Source: an uncultured euryarchaeote
GTDB taxonomy: Archaea; Thermoplasmatota; Poseidoniia; Poseidoniales; Poseidoniaceae
Assembly: GCA_937897365.1 (NCBI GenBank)
Contig: CALCOP010000011.1
Coordinates: 1-16,475, forward strand
DNA length: 16,475 nt
Direction: 5' to 3'
The notes under the pieces are model-generated. The model was not told the DNA's origin, ran no database searches, and was given only the letters and a program-made list of their open reading frames with translations. Of this stretch, positions 1 through 6,631 are shown piece by piece. Both the position numbers and the translations under genes were made by a program. Position 1 is the first letter of the stretch. Each line of letters starts with the position of its first letter.

Positions 1-99
1 AAAGTCGAGGGATGCGGACTTTTTTCCTGCCCGCCATAAGATCCATAATGGAACTGCTGATAGGCCAATTGCGATAAACCATAAGATGATTCGAATCAT
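1..99 (-). CDS. Start of a small or membrane protein, cut by left edge
   Basis: Reading leftwards from the ATG at 99-97 there are 33 open codons to the window edge, so the gene is truncated. Residues 4-21 form one hydrophobic, tryptophan-containing stretch (begins MIRIILWFIAIG) followed by a basic RAGKK segment, which looks like an N-terminal signal anchor or first membrane helix with the positive-inside pattern. The start lies 9 bases after the pyrF stop codon, and the gap contains GTGAT, which resembles part of the archaeal ribosome binding site GGTGATC. It is therefore probably the third gene of the SDR-pyrF operon. The family cannot be named from 33 residues. Confidence 0.5.
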   Translation of the reverse strand, partial: MIRIILWFIAIGLSAVPLWILWRAGKKSASLDF

Positions 100-108
100 A
101 CTATCACG

Positions 109-933
109 CTATTTGTTGCGTTCATGAAGTGCACTCCAGGAGGCCTTTGCATACGCTTCTGCTTGTACGGCGGGGTCGTCTGCTTTGTGAATACCAGATC
201 CGACGATGATGCAATCTGAACCTGCAAGCACTGCTTCATGAGGGTCGCCATATCGTTGGCCCATTTCTCCATCTCCAACTGCGAGGTTAACTCCAGGCGT
301 CCAAATCAATTTGCCATCTCCAACCGCTTTCCTGAGAAGCTTCAGTTCGTTTGGCCGAGAACCGTTTCCAATAAATCCAAAAACACCCGGATGTGTTCTC
401 CCAAGTTCAACAACTTGTGAGGTATATTTGGGTTCAAGCAGATTTCCCCTGCTTGACATTTGGGCTAAAAGAAGCACTCCACCACTTCGTCCAACGTCTT
501 TCCATCCGGCTTGTAGACCGTCGACAATATCTGGTCCGGAAATGAGGTGTGCAGTCACCAAATCCGCCCATGTTCGAATATCATAAATCCCCGCCATCTG
601 TTTACGACTTATACCTCCAATATCAGCAAATTTTCGGTCTTCAAAAATCAATAAATCTGCTGCTGCGGCTTTCGTGCAAAACGCATTCCATGCTTCAGGA
701 GTCCAATCATCTACCAAGTCAACGTGTGTTTTGAGCGCTGCTAAGTGTGCTCCAACATCATCAATCAGTTGATTTAATTCAGCCATTGTTGAGCGATCAG
801 CAGCAAGGCAAACCAAGCTCTTTTTTCTGCTTGCAACTTCCATGTATGTCCGAGCCATTGGAAGTTTGTTTTCTGTCCAACGACGCCCCCATACTTCGTC
901 AGCCTGCATGGTTGTGCCAAGGGGTCGAGCCAC
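109..933 (-). CDS. pyrF: Orotidine 5'-phosphate decarboxylase, eukaryote-like (URA3 type)
   Basis: It catalyses the last step of UMP synthesis, decarboxylating OMP in the cytoplasm. The catalytic Lys-Asp-Lys-Asp tetrad is visible as K68 (ALKTHVD) and D99, K101, D104 (FEDRKFADIG). The region around WADLVTAHLISGPDIVDGL, the MSSRGNL loop and the C-terminal GQRYGDPHEAV...SDCIIVG segment follow the yeast URA3 and human UMPS C-terminal domain much more closely than typical archaeal PyrF. Length (274) fits the stand-alone URA3 type. An oddity: the phosphate-binding Arg of the usual VGRG motif is Ser (S246, VGSG). The GTG at 933 follows the upstream gene's TGA directly and in the same frame; the ATG at 909 is an equally plausible start and gives a leader length closer to URA3. 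Second gene of the operon. Confidence 0.93.
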   Translation of the reverse strand: MARPLGTTMQADEVWGRRWTENKLPMARTYMEVASRKKSLVCLAADRSTMAELNQLIDDVGAHLAALKTHVDLVDDWTPEAWNAFCTKAAAADLLIFEDRKFADIGGISRKQMAGIYDIRTWADLVTAHLISGPDIVDGLQAGWKDVGRSGGVLLLAQMSSRGNLLEPKYTSQVVELGRTHPGVFGFIGNGSRPNELKLLRKAVGDGKLIWTPGVNLAVGDGEMGQRYGDPHEAVLAGSDCIIVGSGIHKADDPAVQAEAYAKASWSALHERNK

Positions 934-1947
934 TCATACCTTGCGGCTTAATTCCAAGAGAGATGTAATAGAATCTGCAAGTGTATCATCGGTGTCATGC
1001 AGTCGAATTCCAAGTTCTTCCTCCATAGCACCAATGTCATAACCCACACTCCTTCCCAGTGCCGATCGTACTTGTTTTACTGTGAGTTTCGGGTGGAAGG
1101 CTGCCAGTACGATTGCCATGGTCGATGGTAAGCGGAACGTTGCCCATTTTTTGTCAGGTAGAACCCGTCGCAAGTGGCTCCCAATCTCGTGCATCCACAT
1201 TCCGCTTTTGTGGAGAATATATCGTCCCCCATCTTGTCCATAATCAAGCGCTGCAATGTGCGCTTTAGCCACATCACGTACATCAACGAAATTCAAATAT
1301 GTATTCAAAACGAACGGCAATCGACCCGTATAATGTTTCAGATATGCCATTGAACCACGTGTGTGCCGCTCGTGGAACACAGGTCCGAAAACGATGGAAG
1401 GGTGAATCGTAACAAGCCTCGGTTTTGACTTTTCATCAAATGTTTCAACAAAGGCTCTCATTATACGTTCTGCTTCTGCTTTTGCAAAACCATACGGGTT
1501 GATTTCAGGGCCCGCATCGTCGCACCAATCATCTGATGTGAAAACATGACCGTTTGTATGACGGGTTCGACGAATGGCTGCAACCGATGACGTGTGAATT
1601 ATTGTTCGAACACAATCCACACTTTCGATAGCGTTACAGAGATTTTTTGTACCGATGACTGAAGGATTTACGACTTCAAGGAGTGGGTTTTTGATATTCA
1701 CCATGAGTGCGGCTGCGCAGTGTATTACGGCACGACAACCCTGTACAGCATTATCGACAGTCTCCTGTTCAAGCAAATCCATTTTTACGATTTCAAGAGT
1801 TGCCCCTTTGGCTTTGACAAAAGTATTGAGAAATTGTGCATGAGCAAGTGTACGTACAGTCGCTCGCACATGTTCTCCAGCATGCAACAACTGTTGGACA
1901 ACATGCGCTCCAATAAAACCAGCAGCCCCCGTCACTAAAACAGTCAT
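934..1947 (-). CDS. NAD(P)-dependent extended SDR epimerase/reductase
   Basis: A cytoplasmic extended short-chain dehydrogenase/reductase of the dihydroflavonol-reductase/3-beta-HSD/epimerase type. From the start chosen here, the Rossmann nucleotide-binding motif TGAAGFIG sits at residues 6-13. It is followed by an acidic K-M-D-L strand end, HCAAAL, the active-site serine in HTSSVAAI, and the catalytic YxxxK as YGFAK (NPYGFAKAEAERI). HPSIVFGP and NFVDVRDVAKAHIAA are typical substrate-domain motifs of the family. The ATG at 1947 puts the glycine motif at the expected distance from the N-terminus; an upstream in-frame start at 1989 would add 14 residues without family support. Substrate cannot be read from the sequence: sugar nucleotides, sterol-like or aldehyde substrates are all possible. 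Leading gene of the operon with pyrF. Confidence 0.85.
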   Translation of the reverse strand: MTVLVTGAAGFIGAHVVQQLLHAGEHVRATVRTLAHAQFLNTFVKAKGATLEIVKMDLLEQETVDNAVQGCRAVIHCAAALMVNIKNPLLEVVNPSVIGTKNLCNAIESVDCVRTIIHTSSVAAIRRTRHTNGHVFTSDDWCDDAGPEINPYGFAKAEAERIMRAFVETFDEKSKPRLVTIHPSIVFGPVFHERHTRGSMAYLKHYTGRLPFVLNTYLNFVDVRDVAKAHIAALDYGQDGGRYILHKSGMWMHEIGSHLRRVLPDKKWATFRLPSTMAIVLAAFHPKLTVKQVRSALGRSVGYDIGAMEEELGIRLHDTDDTLADSITSLLELSRKV

Positions 1948-2027
1948 GTCGCCCCGTAGCACTCCCCCTTCTTGATGTATCTTCAACAAACATCACATTC
2001 ATGTCAAACCCCACCGTCGCTTAACCA
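1948..2027. promoter_or_regulatory. Short divergent promoter region
   Basis: These 80 bases separate the divergent SDR gene and the lipoprotein hydrolase gene, so both promoters must lie here or run into the neighbouring coding sequence. No convincing TATA element is visible at the expected distance from the hydrolase ATG, and no ribosome binding site precedes it (CGCTTAACCA then ATG), which suits a leaderless transcript. On the minus strand a purine run, GGGGGAG, lies about a dozen bases before the SDR ATG and may help translation. Confidence 0.35.
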
Positions 2028-3809
2028 ATGCGAATAGCCGTTCTGTTGACGATACTGATTCTCCTCATCCCTCTTACGGGCTGTTTTGGAAACGAATCGG
2101 TAGAGATTGAACAGGCCGAATCGAGTCACTATCCAACCGAATGGGAGCGGCATACTCTGGAGTGGAATTGGTCTGACAGCTATTCTTACGTACTCGAACC
2201 AGGCCCTTATACGGCGCTCGCAGTACAAGAGGCAACATTCGAAGTCGATACATCTGAAGTATGGGAAACCGGTCCAGCCACATCCAACGTACATCTCTCT
2301 TATTGGCTGCCTTCAAACACCGAGATGGGGGAAAAAGTACCGGTTATTGCCGTGATAAGTCCCTATTTTTCATACGGCCAGCCCGGTGACGAATCTGGCG
2401 CAACCAATGTTGTAGGCGCCGGAAGAGGCGAGTTCATTTACGACAATTATATTCCGCATGGATACGCATTCGCTCAGGTCTCAGTGTTTGGCACCGAAGA
2501 ATCCTCAGGTTGTTTCGATTATCGAGGGGAAGGAGAAGGATGGGGTATTCATCAAGCCGTTGAATGGCTTGGGAAGCAGAATTGGTCGAACGGTAAAGTC
2601 GGCCTCTATGGTAAATCGTATGAAGGCGCCACCCAGTGGGAAGCGGCCGTTCATGGAAGCGAACACCTCGCAACGATCGTGCCTATTTCTGGAACAACAG
2701 GCCTTCATCCCTTGCTCTACAAGAACGGGAGTGCTGAAGCGCGCAGCCAAGTGATGCACATGAATTATTTTGGCAGCACAGTGGATTACAATGGCGACGA
2801 TTTGGATAATATCTGTCCCGATATTATTGAGGGACTCTTTGCTGGACCAGTCACCTATGGCATGGGCGAGCTAGACCCATACATGGCGAATTATTATGAA
2901 GAGAGAGAGCATATTTCGAAAGCGATTACAAACTACAACGGCAGCGTATATTGGGTACAGGGAATGCAAGACTGGAACGTTGACCCACATCAGGTATTTC
3001 CTTGGTATCAAATGTTCATCGACGCCGGTTTCGATGTCCGAGGCATGCTCGGTCAATGGGAGCATAATTACCCAGACCAGTGGACAAAACACAACGCCCA
3101 AGACAGCGGTTATGGCGGCGAGGCAATCCACAATATGACTCGCTGGGACTGGGGGCAGGATTTGTTTGAATGGTTCGAATATTATCTTAAAGGAATAGGC
3201 GAAAAACCGGAACTGCACGCTCAAATTCAGCGCAATGACGGGCAATGGAGGATAGAAGATACTTGGCCCCCACTTGACATTCAGTCCGCCGAAATACCAC
3301 TTGATACATGTGTACAAACCGGAACGCGTGTCCAAGGTGTATCTGTTTCAGGCGGTAGTGTGAGTGGAGTAATTATTGAATGTGAGGCTTTGAGTAGCGA
3401 ACTCGACATCTCAATTTCAGGACTTGCTACCCTTCATCTTGATGTACAGGCCTCTATGGATGGAGGACAAATATTTGTCGAACTTCAAGATGCAGAGACG
3501 AATCTCCGACTCGGTCATGCAACTATGGACATCCGTTATCATCAAGGTGGAAGTGATCCAACGACCGTTTTACCTGGGCAGTCATTGACCATGTTGATGG
3601 AATTTCAAGCAATAGACGCTCTCCTGCCGGCAGGTCACGGCATCCGTTTAGTCATGACTGAAAACGGAGAAGATTACCTCGCTCCGGCTTGCGGCGTCTT
3701 GTGCCCAATCACCGTCAACGGAGGAACTCTTTCTCTCCCCCACATCGACAGAGACGGAAGCAATGTTTTGATTACCCCTCAGGGTGATAGCGCAGCAAAC
3801 AATCAATGA
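2028..3809 (+). CDS. Lipoprotein alpha/beta hydrolase, S15/CocE (X-Pro dipeptidyl-peptidase) family
   Basis: A predicted extracytoplasmic, lipid-anchored serine hydrolase. Residues 1-18 are a hydrophobic signal peptide ending in the lipobox LTGC, with C19 as the modified cysteine; an acidic, low-complexity linker follows. The alpha/beta hydrolase core spans about 65-380. The nucleophile is S197 in GLYGKSYEG, as in S15 peptidases and CocE esterases; the likely acid is D315 in QGMQDWNVDP, matching the family GLNDWNV pattern, and the likely histidine is H346 in GQWEHNYP. Residues about 400-575 resemble the PepX_C jelly-roll domain, ending with the PAGHGIRL motif typical of the family. It may be a dipeptidyl peptidase, a beta-lactam or other acyl-ester hydrolase; the family does not separate these by motif. 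It would suit scavenging of peptides outside the cell. Its stop overlaps the convergent regulator gene by 7 bases. Confidence 0.85.
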   Translation: MRIAVLLTILILLIPLTGCFGNESVEIEQAESSHYPTEWERHTLEWNWSDSYSYVLEPGPYTALAVQEATFEVDTSEVWETGPATSNVHLSYWLPSNTEMGEKVPVIAVISPYFSYGQPGDESGATNVVGAGRGEFIYDNYIPHGYAFAQVSVFGTEESSGCFDYRGEGEGWGIHQAVEWLGKQNWSNGKVGLYGKSYEGATQWEAAVHGSEHLATIVPISGTTGLHPLLYKNGSAEARSQVMHMNYFGSTVDYNGDDLDNICPDIIEGLFAGPVTYGMGELDPYMANYYEEREHISKAITNYNGSVYWVQGMQDWNVDPHQVFPWYQMFIDAGFDVRGMLGQWEHNYPDQWTKHNAQDSGYGGEAIHNMTRWDWGQDLFEWFEYYLKGIGEKPELHAQIQRNDGQWRIEDTWPPLDIQSAEIPLDTCVQTGTRVQGVSVSGGSVSGVIIECEALSSELDISISGLATLHLDVQASMDGGQIFVELQDAETNLRLGHATMDIRYHQGGSDPTTVLPGQSLTMLMEFQAIDALLPAGHGIRLVMTENGEDYLAPACGVLCPITVNGGTLSLPHIDRDGSNVLITPQGDSAANNQ

Positions 3810-4366
3810 GATTTAGCTGCGTCTCTCAGTGCTTTTACCATGTCAATCCTTCCGACAAGGCCAACGAGAATCCCACGACGGCTTACCAAAAGAACTTCTT
3901 CTTCTCCAAGCAATCTTCGCGCCTCGCCAATTGAAACCTCAGCATCAACCATTGAGAAGTCCACCCGCATGACCTCATCAACCGTGATCATTTCATTACT
4001 GTCGCTTTTGAGAAGGCTTGCCTCAGACACCAGCCCCACCACTGCGCCATTCTTACTGAGCACTGGGAGGTGACTTATACCGCCAAGAACCATTTTGTCA
4101 ACGGCTGATTGAACACTGTCCGTTTGTAATAGAGCTGTAACTTCTGAGACCATGATATCTCCTACGGTGTGAGCTTGATGCGGGCGTTCAATCCGATTGA
4201 GAGCACCGACAATTTTGCGGATTGTCGAGACTCGAGGGTCGACGACCTCTGTCTCGACTTTTGCAATAACAGATTGGGTTAGCCCCGAACGTTGGGCGAG
4301 TGCGGCTTGAGTAAGGCCTAACGATTTACGCCATTGACGCAAAAAACCGCCCGTAGGAATTTCCAT
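3803..4366 (-). CDS. HTH-CBS transcriptional regulator
   Basis: A 187-residue DNA-binding regulator of a type common in archaea. Residues 8-57 form a Cro/XRE-type helix-turn-helix (LTQAALAQRSGLTQSVIAKVE, with recognition-helix signature and the VDPRVSTIRKI closing helix). Two CBS motifs follow at about 67-120 (VGDIMVSEV...ISHLPVLSKNGAVVGLVSEASLL) and 127-180 (VDEVMRV...VLLVSRRGILVGLVGRIDMV). CBS pairs usually bind adenosine nucleotides or SAM, so the protein probably senses energy or methyl status. It is divergent from glutamine synthetase across a 252-base region with repeated palindromic motifs, so control of itself and of glutamine synthetase is a reasonable guess, not shown. A minus-strand TATA-like element, AGTATAAATCG (4445-4435), lies about 70 bases before the ATG. 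Confidence 0.9.
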   Translation of the reverse strand: MEIPTGGFLRQWRKSLGLTQAALAQRSGLTQSVIAKVETEVVDPRVSTIRKIVGALNRIERPHQAHTVGDIMVSEVTALLQTDSVQSAVDKMVLGGISHLPVLSKNGAVVGLVSEASLLKSDSNEMITVDEVMRVDFSMVDAEVSIGEARRLLGEEEVLLVSRRGILVGLVGRIDMVKALRDAAKSH

Positions 4367-4618
4367 TATTCAATCCGTGGTATCGCTCACCAATGAGTTC
4401 ACCGGTCCGCAATCAAATTTTCTTAAGTTTTCAACGATTTATACTACATATTCAATCGCACAAAAAGACGTCATATCCATATACAAATGAGTAGCATATG
4501 ACGCGAAAAAAGCACTCAATGCTAAACAAAATCCGCTAATATTCAAGATATAGTAATCATATGATAAATTATTTTACAATATTTATGAGCGTATGTTTGA
4601 TATACCGTCTTTTCAAGC
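4367..4618. promoter_or_regulatory. Divergent control region with TCATATGA-type motifs
   Basis: A 252-base A+T-rich region between the HTH-CBS regulator and glutamine synthetase. Three related motifs occur: TCATATCC (4471-4478), GCATATGA (4494-4501) and the perfect palindrome TCATATGA (4557-4564, extending to ATCATATGAT at 4556-4565). The first two also belong to an 8-base inverted repeat, CGTCATAT (4469-4476) and ATATGACG (4496-4503). Candidate TATA elements are AGTATAAATCG on the minus strand (4445-4435) for the regulator, and ATTTATG (4581-4587) or TATACCG (4601-4607) on the plus strand for glutamine synthetase. The motifs are candidate operators; which protein binds them is unknown. Confidence 0.45.
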
Positions 4619-5647
4619 ATGCACATGATACCTATGATGGATAAAGCAAAATTAGAATACATTTGGCTCGATGGATATTTCCCGACTCAGAACATGCGAA
4701 GTAAGACTCTTGTAAAGAAGAATTTTAAGGGGACTCTTGAAGAATGCCCTATGTGGAATTTTGATGGTTCTTCGACAAAGCAAGCCGAAGGAAACTCATC
4801 GGATTGTCTCCTCAAGCCCGTTGCGATTTATCCCGATCCTCAACGATTCAACGGATTCCTTGTCATGTGCGAAGTCATGAATGCAGATGGTACTCCCCAT
4901 GCAAGTAATGGCCGATCAACGATTGAAGATGATGACGATGACTTCTGGTTCGGATTTGAACAAGAATATTTCATCATGGATACTGAAACACAACTCCCTC
5001 TTGGTTTCCCGATGGGGGGTTACCCTGGGCCGCAGGGAATGTACTACTGCTCTGTTGGAGGCAAGAATACGCACGGTCGTTCTTTAGTGGAAGAGCATGC
5101 CGATTTATGCCTTGATGCAGGAATTAATTTCGAAGGCATCAACCAAGAGGTTGCATGCGGACAGTGGGAATTTCAAATATTTGCAAAGGGTGCCAAAAAG
5201 GCCGGAGATGAACTTTGGGTTGCCCGTTATCTCCTTGACAGATTGACAGAAAGTTACGGTTGTTATATTGAATACCATCCAAAACCGATTAAGGGCGACT
5301 GGAACGGTTCAGGAATGCATGCTAATTTTTCCGATGGCCGCATGCGTGATGAAGGTGGAGAGGAATTGTTCACAAACATCTGTGAGGAATTTGGTAAGAA
5401 CATTAAGAAGCACATGGACGTCTATGGTGAATACAATGATGAGCGACTCACTGGACTTCATGAAACCCAAGCTATTGACCAATTTTCATATGGGGTTTCT
5501 GACCGTGGCGCTTCAATCCGCATTCCAGTAACTGTCCCTGAAGACGGCTGGGTTGGCCGCTTAGAAGACCGTCGACCTGCTTCAAACGGCGACCCATACA
5601 AAATCGGTGCCGTGATTATCTCAACCACAAAAGCATCCTACAAGTGA
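4619..5647 (+). CDS. glnA: Glutamine synthetase, type II (eukaryote-like)
   Basis: It makes glutamine from glutamate, ammonia and ATP, the entry point of nitrogen assimilation. The short length (342) and motifs are those of GSII, the class of eukaryotes and some bacteria, not the roughly 450-residue GSI usual in archaea. Visible family blocks: EYIWLDG (13-19), WNFDGSST (46-53), the metal-binding FEQEY (E114, E116), NFEGINQEV (E172, E177), the ammonium-site region GSGMHANFS with H234, LTGLHETQ, SDRGASIRIP (R296, R301) and LEDRRPASNGDPY (316-327). All expected catalytic residues appear to be present. Methionines at residues 6 and 7 (4634, 4637) are alternative starts and align better with GSII N-termini. 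No ribosome binding site precedes any of them, so the transcript may be leaderless. Its end overlaps the convergent PQ-loop gene by 10 bases. Confidence 0.95.
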   Translation: MHMIPMMDKAKLEYIWLDGYFPTQNMRSKTLVKKNFKGTLEECPMWNFDGSSTKQAEGNSSDCLLKPVAIYPDPQRFNGFLVMCEVMNADGTPHASNGRSTIEDDDDDFWFGFEQEYFIMDTETQLPLGFPMGGYPGPQGMYYCSVGGKNTHGRSLVEEHADLCLDAGINFEGINQEVACGQWEFQIFAKGAKKAGDELWVARYLLDRLTESYGCYIEYHPKPIKGDWNGSGMHANFSDGRMRDEGGEELFTNICEEFGKNIKKHMDVYGEYNDERLTGLHETQAIDQFSYGVSDRGASIRIPVTVPEDGWVGRLEDRRPASNGDPYKIGAVIISTTKASYK

Positions 5648-5931
5648 GTATTTTCTGTTTGACCCTCGCTTTTTCGTACCCGTAGAACGCCGAGGATCAC
5701 CGCTCCAATAACGGACAAGGTCATGATGTTTGCAACAATCATAGCAAACGAATCGACAAGAATTCCGTATATGAGCCAGAGTGTCAGAGCAAAGGATACA
5801 ACTGCAAATGTCGTAAGGGAAATCCCATCATGACGTTTGTGAACCCATACCTGAATGATTTGAGGAATCCACGCAAAGATTCCAATGACTCCAGCGAGTA
5901 AGCCTATTGCTTCAATCCACGCAGCAGCCAT
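5638..5931 (-). CDS. SemiSWEET-type PQ-loop membrane protein
   Basis: A 97-residue protein with three predicted membrane helices: about residues 5-25, 40-60 and 63-83. The PQ-loop signature is in helix 1 (FAWIPQIIQVW, P23-Q24), followed by the KRHDGISLTTF loop typical of SemiSWEETs. Such proteins work as dimers in the cytoplasmic membrane and move small sugars or related solutes; the substrate here cannot be inferred. The ATG at 5931 gives the usual short N-terminus before helix 1. An in-frame ATG at 5958 and a TTG at 5961 would add 9-10 residues and remain possible. It lies 89 bases downstream of flavodoxin on the same strand, so it could be read through from that promoter or have its own; no clear TATA element is seen in the gap. 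Confidence 0.85.
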   Translation of the reverse strand: MAAAWIEAIGLLAGVIGIFAWIPQIIQVWVHKRHDGISLTTFAVVSFALTLWLIYGILVDSFAMIVANIMTLSVIGAVILGVLRVRKSEGQTENTHL

Positions 5932-6020
5932 GACCGTATGCGTCGGACCAACCCACATCAAACTTCGCGAACTTCTACCCCGTTGTGAAGGGCGATTGTT
6001 CGTGTTTTCGATTTAGAAAA

Positions 6021-6476
6021 TCAAAGGTTTTGCAAGATTTCGACGACTTCTTCAATCCACTCTTCAGCATCGTCTTCATAATCGACATCACAGTCTATAC
6101 GCTCTGCGATACGTGTTGCGCCCTTTTCTTCAAGAACGCGGTCCCATTCTTTTCCAGCTTCACAAAATAGGTCGAAAGCGGTATCGCCTAAGGCGAGTAC
6201 GGAGAAACTCATGTTGGAAAGGTCGCCGTCACCGAGCTCCTCAGCGTATTCGAAGAGATCCATGGCGTTGTCTGGTTGTTCACCATCGCCCCAAGTGCTG
6301 CAGACAATCAAAAGTCGGGAATATGAGAGCATGTCTTCGGATTCGATTTCATCCATCCCAAAGGCTTCTGCTTCCATTCCTGCGTCTTCTGCTGCTTTGC
6401 AGATGTCCATCGACAATAATTCAGAATTGCCAGTTTCTGTGCCGTAAAGCACAATCAGTTTGTTTTCTTCACTCAT
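6021..6476 (-). CDS. Flavodoxin (FMN-binding electron carrier)
   Basis: A 151-residue single-domain flavodoxin, strongly acidic as usual for these electron carriers. The FMN phosphate-binding loop is YGTETGNSE (11-19); the two isoalloxazine loops are CSTWGDGEQPDN (59-70) and ALGDTAFDLFCEAGKEWD (95-112). The last resembles the flavodoxin domains of sulfite reductase CysJ and MioC as much as classical ferredoxin-replacing flavodoxins, so partners may be reductases as well as low-potential enzymes. The ATG at 6476 is preceded by GGAG at 8 bases spacing, which decides it against the in-frame ATG at 6509. A DtxR/IdeR-like box lies 61 bases upstream, so the gene is probably induced by iron limitation. 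Confidence 0.93.
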   Translation of the reverse strand: MSEENKLIVLYGTETGNSELLSMDICKAAEDAGMEAEAFGMDEIESEDMLSYSRLLIVCSTWGDGEQPDNAMDLFEYAEELGDGDLSNMSFSVLALGDTAFDLFCEAGKEWDRVLEEKGATRIAERIDCDVDYEDDAEEWIEEVVEILQNL

Positions 6477-6536
6477 TTTGAAATCTCCATTTTTTCTTGT
6501 GTGATACATGCTTGGGATTGAGGCGATGCGCTTTAC

Positions 6537-6552
6537 TTTAGGTTAGCCTAAA
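6537..6552 (-). promoter_or_regulatory. Predicted iron box (DtxR/IdeR-type operator) before flavodoxin
   Basis: TTTAGGTTAGCCTAAA is an inverted repeat (arms TTTAGG and CCTAAA, 4-base centre). Its first 14 bases from 6538, TTAGGTTAGCCTAA, match the start of the known DtxR/IdeR operator consensus TTAGGTTAGSCTAACCTAA without a mismatch; the outer right part of the 19-mer is not conserved. On the minus strand it runs into CCTAAAGTAAAG, a weak TATA-like stretch placing transcription start near 6508-6512 and leaving about a 32-base leader with the GGAG site. A repressor bound here would cover the promoter. A second small inverted repeat, CACTG-TT-CAGTG (6559-6570), lies next to it and could be another operator or the end of the upstream operon's transcript. 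Confidence 0.6.
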
Positions 6553-6631
6553 CCCTCACACTGTTCAGTGGTTGCGCGAGAACTCGGGGTTTCTTTAATT
6601 CTTGCATTACTTCATCTCTACGATTTTACCG

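Noticed and set aside
2871..3335. 154-codon open frame antisense to the lipoprotein hydrolase
   Set aside because: It overlaps the segment with the catalytic Asp and His of the hydrolase and has no own start signal.
6008..6023. GATTT-TCT-AAATC hairpin just after flavodoxin as a terminator
   Set aside because: Only five A/T-rich pairs with a three-base loop and no T run; too weak to call.
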